From assembly GCA_036172665.1 (NCBI GenBank), contig CM069877.1:10808501-10872500 (forward strand): a stretch of 64,000 nt of DNA, read 5' to 3'. Below the pieces are notes generated by a model. That model saw nothing but the letters and a program-made list of their open reading frames with translations. It was not told the origin of the DNA and did no database searches. The position numbers and the translations under genes were made by a program. Positions 34,809-47,060 of this stretch are shown in pieces. Position 1 is the first letter of the stretch. The number at the start of each line of letters is the position of its first letter. This DNA comes from Prosopocoilus inquinatus. Taxonomy: Eukaryota; Arthropoda; Insecta; Coleoptera; Lucanidae.

Positions 34809-35994
34809 AATTCGATTGTTGAAAAATGTTCTACCTACGCCCCTACAATTTTTCAAATTTGTGATTGGAAACTCGGAGAAAAATCGTAACGCACGGAGCG
34901 TGCTGGGCTATCGATTTCTTTTTCGTTTTTATTTTTAATTTAACACCCCGTACAAGCAGCGCGACAGGAAAACTTTTTAAGCTTCAGCTCGTCTCAGTTC
35001 AAAACTAATTTACGTACAGCAAAACAGCTCTCACTCCGGGACATGTAAATGTATAATACAAATGCGTTACTAATAGCCCCCGTTCAGCAAGATTAAATTA
35101 TTTCAATTTCAAACTTACGCCGTTATTAGAGTTAGTTCCGCGCGACGAGTTCTGCGATTACAACCCCTTTCTCTCTCCTCGCCCCCGGATCGTAACCCAT
35201 TCAGATTTATATATATTAGCGAAGTTCAGGGGGCGAGAGAGGAATTAAACCCAGAGGCAAAAAAAAATCAATCAATGGGAGAGGGGAGGCAATGTTTTAT
35301 TTTTTTTACGTGCGCCCCATCCCACCGCTGCCACCGCCGCCGCCGTTTTCTTCACCTGATCGCGGAAGCAAGCGAAACAAAAGAAGTTTTTCAATTTCTG
35401 GGATTTATCCTCCGCCGCCGCCGCCGCCGCCGCCGAAACTTCCCTCTTTCGTAATAACTGTTTAGTGCTTTGAAAACTTTGAATACGTAAATTAAGCGCT
35501 GGAAGTTCTTAACGACGACGCGCGCGCTCCGAACTCGTTTCGCTTCTGTTTTATTTACGCGAGTCGTTCTTCTTTTTTTTCTTTTCTTCTTCGGGGGAGT
35601 GTAAATATCAGGGAGTTATTTCACCGCGGCTAGAGTTACGTAAATTTTAAACTGACGCCTTGTATTTTAAGTACTCGCCAAAATAAATCGAGATTCTGAC
35701 TCGTCGTCGTCGTCATCACGAGCGAATTTCAATTTTTTTTTTTTTTTGATTTCGGGAGGTTTTCCGGAAACAAGAGCGCCGCGCCCTAATCATCCATTCA
35801 TTCCTGTTTCTATCACTGTTACCGCCTACATGAATTATTGATGAATTTATCCCACCGCTGTCACCAATGTCACGCGATTCTACCGTTGCGGTTAATGTAA
35901 ATAACGTGTTAATAATAATAATGCTAATAGTAATGTAAATAATTCTCGTCGAGCAATTTTAAACCCTTTATTATAAAATATAAATATATTAAAA
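34809..35994. other. Unassigned, GC-rich in places
   Basis: CCGCCGCCGCCGCC run near 35413. CTCGCCCCC near 35182 and GGGGGCGAGAGAGG near 35230 form a short inverted repeat around a TATATATATTAG string. No gene seen. Confidence 0.35.
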
Positions 35995-36150
35995 TACGCT
36001 ATTGTTAAGGGCTTATTTCGATTTAGATAAATTACTCCGTTTCGTCACTGGTCTCGGTTTGTCAGCTAAACCAGGCCATTGTCGATAGTTTTTTGTGCTA
36101 ACTCCGGACGGAATTAGTTGTATAGTTATTTAAGTCAGTTTCCTTATAAA
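35995..36150. repeat. Second copy of the 33590-33760 dispersed repeat
   Basis: Shared CGATTTAGAT and TGTCAGCTAAACCAGGCCAT blocks. Confidence 0.7.
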
Positions 36151-36527
36151 TCGCTACCTCTACTGAGCAAGTTTCATTCATCTTCAATTCATCATTCAGT
36201 TATTCGCTAAAGTATTTTTGTAAAATTTTTTTAATCTCGCAGCCATGTTCAGCTTTCGTTGTTGCCAATATAATTCGATATTTTGACGTTTGAATTTGCT
36301 AAAGAGAGTTTGTAGTAAATTTCTTGCTGGAAGGAAGGCTTCACTGTCCCCCTGTAATCCCCGCGCAACGTAAACTCTCCTAAAGCTTAGTGTTCTTTTC
36401 TGCACTTGACGGAACCGTTGCGTTGTTCTTTCGCTCCAAACAGTTTGAGAGCTGCTGGTTCTCTTTACCTCTTATGAACGTTAGCTAACCTAGAGGCGAA
36501 GCTTATTTTTCTTCGCGTGCATAACAA

Positions 36528-38215
36528 CCCAACCCAAGTGAACTCAACTGATTGCGAGTCCTAACTAAAGAAAAGAGTGAAAAATAGAAATTAATAATAA
36601 AAATCAGTTGTGGTCCATCTCAAGGTCAACCTAATCTAACTGAATTCGATCTGCAAGTCTCCAACCCAAAGAAAGACTTAAAAATAAATTAAAATGAAAA
36701 ATAGGAACTAAAACTCAAAATAGAAAAAAATGAAATTCAATAAAAGCTACATCCAGTCCGTGTCAAGGTTAACCCAACAGAATTCAGACGAAATAAGAAA
36801 AAAGAAAAAGTAATTAAAAATAAAAATATTAAAATCGGTAGTAAAAGAGCCAATGAAAGTAAAAATTTAAAAGAAAGATAAAATTCGATAAAAACCACCT
36901 GCAACTGTCGTGTCAAGGTCATCCTAACTCAGCTGAATTCGGCCGAAATAAGCCTAACCAAAGACGAGTTTTAAAAAATTAAAAATTAAAAAGAAATTAA
37001 AATTGAATCAAAAATAGCTCTTCACTTACAAACTCTGAAAAATTAAAGTTAATAAAAATCAGCTGTAGCCCATCTCAAGGTCAACCTAATCTAACTGAAA
37101 TCAATCTGCAAGCCTCCAAATTAAATTTTAAAATATTAAAAGAACCATTAAAAGTTAAAATTAAAATAAAAAACCAAATTCAATAAAATCCGCCTTCAGT
37201 TCGTATCCAGGTCAATTCAATTCAACTGAACTCAGCCGAAATAAATCCAAACCAAAGATAAGTTTTAAAAAATTAAAAAATAAAAAGAAATTAAAACTGA
37301 ATTTAAAATATATCAAGCAATTGCAAACTCTGAGAAATGAAATCAGGTGCAGCCTACCTCAAGTACAACCTATTAAATTCAATCTGCAAGTCTCCAATTC
37401 GAAGAAAGACTTAAAAAGAAATTAAAATTAGAAATATTAAAATCGGTAGTAAAAGAACCACTAAAAGTCAAAATTAAAAAAAGACGAAATTCGATAAAGA
37501 CGTCTACAACCACCATGTGAAGGTTAACCTAACCCAACTTAATTAATTCGGCCGAAGTAAGTCTAATCAAAGACGAGTTTAAAAAAAATTAAAGGTTAAA
37601 AAGAAGTTAAAATAGAATTAAATGTATCTCAAGTCAATTAATTACAAACTCTGAAAGATAAAAATTAATGAAAATCAGTTGCAGCCCTCTCAAGGTCAAG
37701 CTAATCTAAGTGAATTTAATCTGCAAGTCTCCGACCCAAGGAAAGACTTAGGAAAAGAAATTATAATTAAAAATATTAAAATCGGTAGTAAAAGAACAAT
37801 TGAAAGTCAAAATTAAAATAATAAAAACCACCTCCAGTTCGTGTCCAGGTCAATCCAACTCAACTGAACTCCGAACGCCTAAATAAGTCCAAACGAAAGG
37901 TGAGTTTAAAAAAAATTAAAAGGAGAAAATTAAAAAGAAATTAAAATTGAATTAAAAATAGCTCAAGTCCGTCTCGAGGCCAGTCTAACCCAACCGAACT
38001 CAACCTACAAGTGCCCAATCCGAGGAAAAGAATTTTAAAAAATCAAAACCAAAATTAAAAATTAAAATTAAAATTCGATAGAGAACAATGAAAAGTCAAT
38101 CCAATCCAACTGAACTTGGTCTAAGCAAAGCCAAACAAAGAAAAAGAATTTTAATATTTGAAACCAAAAAATTAAAAACATTATTTAAACTTAAGTTCAG
38201 CAAATGCGAAATAAT
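36528..38215. repeat. Degenerate tandem array, about 155-bp period, 11 units
   Basis: A CAAGGTCAACCTAATCTAACTG-like core (seen as CAAGGTCAACC, CAAGGTTAACC, CCAGGTCAATC) recurs near 36612, 36760, 36910, 37074, 37204, 37358, 37515, 37688, 37843, 37973 and 38092, separated by A-rich linkers with AATTAAAATTAAAAA. Adjacent units alternate between a form followed by CTGCAAGTCTCC and one followed by GCCGAAATAAG, suggesting a dimer of about 310 bp. Two inverted related motifs lie at 53168 and 53245. Confidence 0.8.
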
Positions 38216-38279
38216 GTGTCAGCATTTTAAAATTCAAATCGAATCGAATTGTCCCCCGTGTCTCTGATAATTAATAATA

Positions 38280-39365
38280 ATGTTACAGCTGTTGGCGAGA
38301 TTTTTTTTGTTTATATATTATAGACAAAAAATATTATCTGAGGACGGAGTTACAATAAACATTCACTCACCGTTGGTTAGGTCTCTCATTCCCGATGTTC
38401 TTTCTTTCTTTCTCGCTTCCCTGACCGTAACAGGCGCTGAGGGTAAACGCCTTAGCTTCCGGGCATCCTATTCCAATTCGATAAGGGCCATGCAAATTAT
38501 AAGTAACCCCTTACGAGTATCTATTCAGGAACATTCCACTTACCGGGGCGGTTTTATCGGCCCCACCTGCTCCAGCGGGGAATCTAGAAGCTGTAGCTCT
38601 CTCATAATAACATTGGACACTGGGGAAGTCATCCTCGCACGTTGACTTCTTATCTTCGCTTGCATAACCCCCCACATTCACCCCTCCCGATGGATATTGG
38701 CATACCTTGCCTCCCGAGCATACGTTCTCAGGATCAGTTGATGCACCGACTGCGTGAGTGTCAAGCACCACTCCGTACCAGTCCAATAACATCATCATGT
38801 CAGACCTTTCTGGATAGCTCAATGCCATCATCTGGTCAGGAATGCAATGAACCGAATTCCCACTCACAAAGAATGCAGAATACGGCTAATTGCTTTGCCG
38901 GTACCGTGCTCTACATCGGTGCTGCTTGCACACCGCGGCAAAAGCCCCGATACCGTATGCTGGTCCACGGTAGCATCCTCTGGCCAACGCCCCGGATCGC
39001 GTCCCGGACGGAGAATACCTCCGCACAACTCATGACTCATGACCCTCAAACCGCATTGCCAATCGTGAGAATGTACCGCCCTAACACTTCTGCTAGAACA
39101 TACCATCTCAGGTCATATTCTGCAGACACCCTCTAGCTAATGTCCGGCGACACACCGCGGCCACCACATATATTACCAGGCCCGTTCGTGGTCCCGTTTA
39201 CCGACACGTTTCGCCTTCCGCGCTATCCCTCGGGAGACTGCCGTCTCTGCCGTTTCTATGCTGCCAAGACTAAACACGCCCCCATATCATATTACCAAAC
39301 TAATAACGTAAACAAATATGCTAGTGCTTCAGAGATATCCCAAGAATGCATAAACTTGTAAAATA
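38280..39365. other. Balanced-GC block with long overlapping frames, unrecognised
   Basis: About 1 kb of near 50% GC between AT-rich repeats. Minus-strand frames 38864-39106 and 38511-38867 abut with a 4-base overlap in different frames and would join with one indel into about 200 codons. A CCG|GTAAGT donor-like site sits on the minus strand near 38550. A competing + frame runs 38642-39136 (164 codons). No domain recognised in any of them. It could be a decayed gene or transposon coding fragment. Confidence 0.3.
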
Positions 39366-40034
39366 AATAACTACAACACAGCGTTGCCACGTTTCCACCG
39401 TTTTCCGATTTTGCACCTGCACGTCCCAACACACCGGACATTTTCGAATAAACCGAGTTAGCCCGGGGCTGTTTTGAATCCGCACGTTGCAAAAAAAAGG
39501 AAAATCGACAATTCCGGTTTTCTGGTTTCGGTGGCTTGCACATCGCAGCAAATTGAAACCGCGCTTCAAAGCGAAAACATATTTGCAAGAGTGAATTCAC
39601 CATACGCACCAGAGGCATTCCTCATTACCCGTCCGGCGCACGTTAGCGTACGGAATTACTTTCAAATGGGATGGTACTCCCCCCCCCCCGCGTCTCTAAC
39701 ACCACGCCACCCCCTCCCCGCGTCTTCTTCGTGTCGGAAGCGGTGCGCTTGTGAAAACGCATACCGTTTGCAAATGTTGCGATTTTACGGCGCAAGGCGC
39801 CACATCAAAGCGGCAAGTATGAGTCGCACGGGAAATTCGAAGCGTGGAAAGAAGTGCTTTGGAAATACGTATACTAGATACAGTTTCCGCCAGCCACCCC
39901 CGCGTCCCTCCCCATTCATCATATCTAGGTAAATTACGTGGCGTCATCGGAAACCGTGCGTTAACGCGGAAAATTTCGACTTCAAACAAAATTCGCAACA
40001 CATCCGGCTCGAAGGACCAAATGACCACCTAATG
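39366..40034. other. Unassigned
   Basis: Overlapping frames on both strands (up to 152 codons) without a domain. A poly-C run lies near 39681. Confidence 0.35.
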
Positions 40035-40393
40035 CAGTGTTTTCCAAACTTTTAGGTTTCGCGACCCCCTTTTGAGCTGTGTTACGATTCACGCCCCCCT
40101 TTCCCGTCGAATCTCGAACTTGACCACTGATGCTAAACTATTATCAAATGCTTTCATAGGATATTTTTTTTATTACTTGAGACTGGTCCTTGCATTTCAT
40201 AACTGACAATAACAGTACATTTGCTTTGCTGAAGCTTGTTTGCTTATTGACATGTTCTTTTTCGAAGCCTGAACATGAGAATATTTACATTGCATGTTGA
40301 AAGTAAAAAAAAGAAACTCACCTTATATGTACAGTCGCGAGTATTCAATTTTGGGTCGTCGCTGTCACAATTTATTGTTTGCAACTGTATGTG

Positions 40394-42324
40394 CAGGCTG
40401 ACTACCCGAGAATTCCCAACCCCTACGACTTTTCTTATCAGAAAGAAACGTTTGATACAAAACTTATAGAGGCTGATGAAGTTTTTTTTTTACTGATGTT
40501 TACCGAATAACAAATGCATATGGAATAACCGAGATATAAATAGACATTTTGTTTTCTGAAATTAATTTCCGATAACAATCCCTCTAAATAATTTTTAAAT
40601 AAAACGAAAAGTTTTCGAGATATTCGTATTAAATAGTATAAGTTCGGACACGTGCGTATAAAGCAGGGGTTTCCAACCTTTTTTTTTAACCACTCACCCC
40701 TTACAAGAAAATAAGAATTTCCGTCGACCCCATTCAGATTTAAATAATATTAAAAAAAAAAAAACACCAAGTGTAGATGTATTAATAATGTTTCATGCAG
40801 ATATAAAATTTTTGTTAAATCGTGACAATTTATTATTCTATTTGTCTTTATTTTATTTTAATTTTTAATGATACGATCGTCTTTTTATTTTCTTGATTCG
40901 ATTTCAGTTTGATTCTCTTTTAATCAAACTCAATTAAAAATTCGCCAGTGTCAATGTCCATTTGATTTTATGTTAATTTTATATGTAGAATTTTTCGTTT
41001 AATCTCATCAACGATCATCTTTTTTTAATTCCTTATTCGCATTTATTTCATTTAATTTTCAATATGACCCTTTACCATTTTTTTTTCACTGATTTGTTTT
41101 AGTTTTCGTTTATTGAGTGTGAATTTATTTTGCACTTTAATCCCGTCGATTGATCGCCATTTTATTTTCTCTTTTCTTCGATTTTACTTTGTTTTGTTTT
41201 TAAATTATTCAGTAATCGCCCTATTTTGTTAAAATTTATATATTATTCTTTGGATGGTGACAAAATTTGTCAATTTTTAAATCAATTTGTCATATTGCTG
41301 GTTTTATATAATTTTTAATTTGATACTAACTTCATCATTGGCTTTTATTTTTATACAATCCTCGTTTGACTCTACTTTATTTAGCTTTTAACACAGTCAA
41401 TTGACGGACCTTTGTTTTTTTTTCTTTTAATCGATTTCATTCGTTTTGTTTCTTACTTTTAAATCAACAACTAATCATCTTGCTTTTTGTTTTCTCTTCG
41501 GTTTGATTTTATTTGACATGACTTTTGATTGTTTTAGTTATCAATTGAACGTCTTCTGTGTCTCTTTTTACACGATTTAAGATTATTTTATTTTACATTT
41601 TAATTCCGCCAATTGATCGCCATTTTTGGCAAATTTATTTTATTTTTCAATTATTAAATTGAATTAAATTTTTGATTCAGATGATAGTCGATTTGACTTA
41701 ATGAGCTTCACACAGTTTTTTTTTTATTTTCGTCCTGACTTGTTTGACGGTCATTATTTATTCGTTTTTGTTCGTATTTTAGGAGTGTTTTGATTTTGAT
41801 AATCTCCTTTATTCGAGCTAATTCAAATTCATTCAATATTATATGTAATTTTTTTACTTTTTTATAAACTATTCAGCAAGACCTTCAATAGAGAAGACTT
41901 AACAACTCCGACCCCCTAAAAGAGCCTTAGCGAACCCCTAATAGAGGTTCATCGACCGCTTTCAAGTCTTTCATCGACCTCCAAGCGGTCGATACAGAGC
42001 CTGTTAGAAACCCGCGGTATAAAATGTGAATTATCGTCTCTTAGACAAAATGTTAGGTTTTAATTGAGAAAAGTTTTAAAAAATAAGAAAAACAGAAGCG
42101 ACTACTATTTCAGATTTTGAATAAGTATAAAAATACCAAGTGTTCCGTTTAAAAAATTAAAATTTAAGCTTATATCTCAGTTATGCGATGTTATGCGTTT
42201 GTTTCTCTGTAAACATCAGCAAAAACTTTGAATCATTCTATATAAGTTTTATGATAAAGACTTCTTTCTAAAATCAAAAATAAGGAAGTTAAAAGGGGGT
42301 GGGAATTCTCGCGTAGTCACTCTG
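40394..42324. mobile_element. Inverted-repeat element X inside hAT element 1
   Basis: The left end CAGGCTGACTACCCGAGAAT and the right end, reverse complemented, CAGAGTGACTACGCGAGAAT continue to match for about 160 bp through TTCCCAACCCC, AGAAAGAA, AAAACTTATA and CTGATGTTTAC. A TA follows the right end; the left flank is TG, so a TA target site is only half preserved. Confidence 0.75.
40664..42016. mobile_element. hAT-type element 2 inside element X
   Basis: Begins CAGGGGTTTCCAAC; the right end reverse complements to CGCGGGTTTCTAAC. Flanking 8-mers GTATAAAG (40656-40663) and GTATAAAA (42017-42024) match 7 of 8, as expected of an hAT duplication with one later change. The interior is strikingly T-rich on this strand, with recurring GATTGATCGCC..TTTTATTTTCTCTTTT words, and non-coding. 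A second copy begins at 62622. Confidence 0.85.
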
Positions 42325-42485
42325 TATAAGCAATTTCTTCTAAAAAAAAAAATAAGATGATAAATTAGTTGCAATTTGCGTTCAATTTTTCAATATTTAT
42401 TCTACTGCGCTCCCGTTTGAAGACTTATGCGCCCCCCCCCCCCCAGGAGGGCGCGCCCCACAGTTTGGGAAACGCTGACCTAATG

Positions 42486-43716
42486 CATTAGGTACGCAAC
42501 GGATTCGGCCGATAATACATAATAGTTAAAACCGAAATGGAAGTGTACGTTCACATATTTATACAGAGCCAGCCATCATCATAACACGAAATTAGTTGCG
42601 ACGCGTCGCGACGGGAATGCGAATGGGAATTCTAACCGCGACGCTGAAAATTTGTTGTTTCGGCTGTTAATGACGCCGCCGCCACCGCCGGCGCCGTTGC
42701 ATTAATTAATTATAAACCGAACGCGCGTGTTATACTAAATATTAATCTTGCTAATAAATCTGCGCGGGGAAGGTTTCGATGGATTGGTTCGAGTCGTATA
42801 CAGGGTGTTGCGCGACGACAAGCAAAATTCCATTTGCAAAAAAGAAAGAAGCTCTTCGCGCGAAGGTGCGCGCCGTTGTGTAATGCTTTCGTAATGTAAT
42901 AAATCAGTTGATGGAGAACGGGCGGGTGACTAGGGGGGGGGGAAGGGGGGAAGAGAAGCGCTTGTGTCTATTGTGCAACTACGTAAGACATAAATCCAAT
43001 ATATTAGATAGTATCCATTAAGATATGACGGGGGCGGAATTTACTGGCGCAAGCAGCTTGTACACACTCACACGGGGAGGTTACAAATAAACCAGGAAGT
43101 TGTTTTTCAGTGCTAAATCCTCATCTGAGATAACAGCGTCCGCGTCTTTAGTTTACAAGAAAGATAGGTCAATTGATTTTAAGTGGCAGCTAAAGAAAGA
43201 GCAGCAACGTTCATCTTTTTGTTATCGCGAAAGTTAAGGATGCGCAATAAGCAGAGGTCATCACAAATAATTCCAGAACGCGTAACTGCCTCCCACTCAA
43301 CGCTGATGACAATTGCTGGAAGCTAGACCCGAGAGGAAGTTACAAGAATGTGATACACCTGACATAATTTCAAAGAATTTTGAATACTGTTCAGTTGTAC
43401 ACTCACTCTAAGTGGCTCAGATTAAAATTACGATACTACTCTACACTAACCTGAAACGCATTTACAAAAATGAATTTATAATTAAACTATTTACAGTACT
43501 TAACTGGGGGCAAGGGCGGAATTTTGGCGTTTTAGTTGGAAAAGAAATAAAAAAAAAACACGAACGAGCAGAAAGCTTACGATCTATCGAGCGAACGGCC
43601 ATAAAATTTCCGTCTTGCCTTTTTTTGTTAGCTCAGCTCCAGCGACTTTAAGTTTTTTTTTTTTTTTAGGCGTTAACTACTCGCTGGATGTTTTATTTGA
43701 TCGCACCTTTGACATT
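42486..43716. other. Unassigned, with a GC-rich patch
   Basis: Near 42670-42720, GCCGCCACCGCC beside TTAATTAATTATAA resembles regulatory DNA. A TACAGGGTGTT transposon-end word lies near 42799, and a poly-G run near 42935. No gene seen. Confidence 0.35.
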
Positions 43717-43720
43717 GTGT

Positions 43721-43787
43721 GTGTGACGTCACGCTGATGCTGTTGATGTATGCATGATATACCAACAGCATCAGCGTGACGTCACAC
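43721..43787. promoter_or_regulatory. Perfect 25-bp-arm hairpin containing two CRE sites
   Basis: Arms 43721-43745 and 43763-43787 are exact reverse complements around a 17-nt loop. Each contains the palindrome TGACGTCA (43724-43731 and 43777-43784), the CREB/ATF consensus. A third TGACGTCA lies at 43844 and ATTGG (inverted CCAAT) at 43864 and 43894. Promoter-like in content, but no transcript start was found. Confidence 0.6.
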
Positions 43788-44139
43788 GCTGCTGCTGTTG
43801 CTGCTGGAAGATAAGAATACATTTACATGTCATTCGTGTCTGCTGACGTCAGACTATTATTTGATTGGCTCGGTTTATGTCAGGTTGGTTTTCATTGGCG
43901 CATTGACTTTTCGGGGGTATGTTCGCTTTCCCTTTTTAATTTGCAACGCTGCTCGGAGCGTTAGTCGTTATGGCGATGTCCCCAACATCTGTTGGTGTTT
44001 GTACGGGCCTTTGGCCCCTTCCGAGAGTGCCCTTTGGAAGGCGACGCAGTTTTGGTTTCGTAAGGAATCTCGAGGAGGTAACCTTTGTGCTTGCGGTGCA
44101 AGCATTTCAAGAAAAATCCTATCTGAAGACCGGGTAAGA

Positions 44140-44915
44140 AATAATCGTACGTCTGTCTTATGTCCTATGTCTTTGAGTTAGGTCAAGAAAAGGAAGTTTT
44201 ATTGAAACAAAAAAAAAACAGAAGTGCAATCGAGCAATGAATGACCTTTACCGCCGAAGTCGAGTGGCCAATAAACGCGTTGTTTTTAGCGTCGCAATAA
44301 CTCGTATTACAGCTGAGCGAGAGGTTTGGCTTCATTTTTTTATGATTATGACACACAATTTATTGCTCCGTATTCTTTGGGATCAACAGCTTAGTTTGTG
44401 GAAAGTGATTGAACGAGTTAAAGCTAAATACGATTACTAACTACGTAGTATTATTACTTATAAAAATGTCGCAATTCACCAACGGCGAGAGCACAGCATT
44501 TCAGAGGAGTGTATTCATAAAGCCGTCGAGAGTACTTGCGCTAATCCTGACATGCGCACGAACACGAGAATCACTTTTCGATCGAGCTCGTTTGTGTGTC
44601 GCTAATGGTGGACATCACGTCGAGCAATTATTATAAACAATTATAAATGTCTAATAGTGAACGTTTGTTTGAATGTGATCCTCCACACAAATGATATTCG
44701 GTGAGTATTAGTCATTCCCGCGACGTTTACTGTCTACGATCCGAGAAGCAAGTTCCGTAATTTTTTTTTTTTTTTGTTATTCCATGAGCGCCGAATAAGG
44801 AATGGACAAGGGGATTTTCTTTTTGTTATACGAATTTTCTTTTTTGTATTGTTTTCGTGTTATTTGCGCTCTCGGCGTACAGTGGTTAAAAATTTAACAA
44901 AACACCCTGTATAAA
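44140..44915 (+). mobile_element. Element E1, copy 2
   Basis: Matches 10030-10782 in reverse complement over the whole length, from GGTAAGAAATAATCGTACG to the ACACCCTGTATA end. Frames 44237-44440 (67 codons) and 44409-44636 (75 codons) correspond to the two frames of copy 1, with few amino-acid differences in the shared parts but different ends. Confidence 0.65.
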
Positions 44916-45934
44916 TCGTTTTGAACAAACATGGCCCGTGTCGCCAATTAACTGTACGTATTTAACGTCGAATTTTCTCGAATATCGTTTTGCAGAACCG
45001 GGTTGCCTTTGAAATTCAAAACGGGGCGCGCCGGCACACTTCCCGGTGTTCAATTTGCGCAAAGTTTCAAAGCGCCCCCATTCGGCCGATTCATATTAAT
45101 TTAAGTCAATTTTAATTGATGAAAAGATGTAATTTCCGCCGCCGCGGCGCCGTCGTCGTCGTTGCACCTCACCTGCAACTGACAGCTTTTATGAACTGCC
45201 GCTCTCCGAACCGAAAATTAACTACCGTTATAAAGTACCTACTACATCCTATTAATTTTTCGATGTTTCCCGATTTTAATCTCCGCTGCGCCTTAAAATG
45301 TAAAATGCAATTTATGAGGGAGGATAGATTTAAGCTTTTTCGTCCTTCTCTAATACCGTTACTGCTATTTTTCTCGATAATGTTGCCGCCTTATTTCATA
45401 GAGCCAGTACTCACAGTTGAATGTAATTACGCTACTTCCTCAATAATTAACAAAAACGGTTGCAAGTTAGCGCTGAGACAGACTATCAGCTGTCCAGAAC
45501 TAGAACTGAGATGGAGATGGGCTGGGTCAAAGGCCGCCAAGGAGAGAGACCCAGCCGATTTCTGCGCCACTGCAGAACCGCCTCCCAAGTTTCACAGCGT
45601 GCGCCAAAATTCGGAAACTTTTCGGGAGAACCTTCACACTCGTGTATTCAAAATAATTAGCCATCGTAGCGAAACAACAGATCGTACTTGGAACGCATTT
45701 TAAAAAAACAGAGATAGACCAGTGACAGTGACCTGTCAGCCTAAAGCAATTCACTACATGCGCGAAAGGGTCACTAAAATATTCAACTTAAATAATTAAA
45801 TGTAATTCATTCAGATCCAATATTGCTGTACACAAAATCCACTTTCCTTAATTATATCGATCGGTAAATTAACTTATTGCGCACACACGAGCCGGTATAT
45901 CTGCGTCGATTGTGCACATTAGTTAAATAAAATA
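44916..45934. other. Unassigned; long but unsupported frame
   Basis: A + frame at 45116-45703 (195 codons) has a hydrophobic stretch (LIPLLLFFSIMLPPYF) near its middle but no domain, and no splice or promoter support. Treated as chance. Confidence 0.3.
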
Positions 45935-46470
45935 AATTAGTGCGTTACGATTTTTGTCGAAGTTCGGACGGGTTTGTTGTCTTTCGGCTGTCAAATGCGT
46001 TCAAATGTTCTACAAACGTCAAGCAGCAGTGCCACCACTCGTAGGTTCGTCCAACTTCAGGTTCGTCGCTTGCGTCGATGGCCTTCCGAAAGGGCACGCT
46101 GTTACTAGCCGTTAACCACATGCGAATTCCGTCGTGTATTTTAATCGTATGCTCCCTTGGCACGAACAAATTCGCAGGCGTAAAACGGGAAGAGAAATAG
46201 TAAAGAAAAGAAAAAGAAAAACAGGCGAATTCCCCTGTTGAAACAAAGAAATCATATATAAGCATGGGTCGCTCCGTTGACGTCATCAATTATATTTCTA
46301 ATTAAATGGAAACGGATTATTCGCTCGGTAAAATTTGTTTATAACAAATCAAACGGTAGACAGGCCACAAAGAATTCCAGCAACACTGCTCTTAATCAGA
46401 ATCTTGCTCAAGCCAGCAACAGTTCACGAGAAATCTTCACAACGTAGCTGCCTTATGAAGTCGAAACATG
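45935..46470. repeat. Dispersed repeat R2, copy 2
   Basis: Same blocks as 11035-11500, in a rotated order (the GCTCTTAATCAGAATCTTG block is last here). Includes an extra about 55-bp segment near 45995-46045 absent from copy 1. The GAAACAAAGAAAT..GGGTCGC tail also occurs in the SINE at 47265-47340. Confidence 0.75.
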
Positions 46471-46734
46471 AAGTGGAGCATAAACAAGTTGCCGGAAGCG
46501 AATTGTGAGCAAGATGGCTACCAATTAGAACGCAGCGATAGATAGCGTGACCTTGTAGTGAAGCGGAAATTACGCGTGACCGTTCATCCATCGCTTGAAC
46601 CGGCTCGCGCCAGCATGCATAGACCGCGCGAAGTGTTCGTGCTGCCCTGCCACAACTGACGTCACAGATCGGAGGCACCCACGGACTCTGAAATGCTAAC
46701 TTTCTGATTACGCAAAGGGGAGCTCGCGGGTGAC

Positions 46735-47060
46735 CAGCCTATCTGGCGTAATCAACCTGCCGCCTCTTCCTTTCCGCTATATTTTGCCGGATATTGACCG
46801 TTCCGTCCTGGTAAGCATGCTGCCGGTCAACCACAGCTTGTGAACCGTTCCCCTCTAGTATTCTGCTGGTCGCTCGCAGGATATTGACCGTTTCGCTCTG
46901 GTAAGCGTGGTGTTGGTCAACCACCAGCTACAGCTTGTAAACCATTACCTTCTAAGATATCCCGCTAGTCCCCCATGGGATATGTTCTATTCGCCTTTGT
47001 AGTATATTCTGCTGGTCTCCCGCAGGATACGTACAGTTTCCCCTCTGGTACGGTCTTCCA
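46735..47060. repeat. Tandem repeat, about 90-bp period
   Basis: GGATATTGACCGTT..CTCTGGTAAGC then GGTCAACCAC occurs at 46789 and 46879, with a diverged third at 47025. GTATTCTGCTGGTC blocks lie between. Confidence 0.75.

Larger units (their letters stand above)
40035..42477. mobile_element. hAT-type element 1, carrying two nested insertions
   Basis: Starts CAGTGTTTTCCAAACTTTT and ends AGTTTGGGAAACGCTG, inverted ends of the hAT kind. The exact 8-bp duplication ACCTAATG flanks it at 40027-40034 and 42478-42485. Without its insertions it would be about 0.5 kb, similar to the 457-bp relative at 52303, so it is a non-autonomous (MITE-like) member. No transposase frame. Confidence 0.9.

Noticed and set aside
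36528..38215. Telomere-like repeats (CCTAACC words)
   Set aside because: Only scattered CCTAA words inside a 155-bp unit; no TTAGG tandem run.
45116..45703. 195-codon + frame, among the longest in the window
   Set aside because: No domain, no promoter or splice support, mixed composition. Random frames of this length are plausible in 64 kb.
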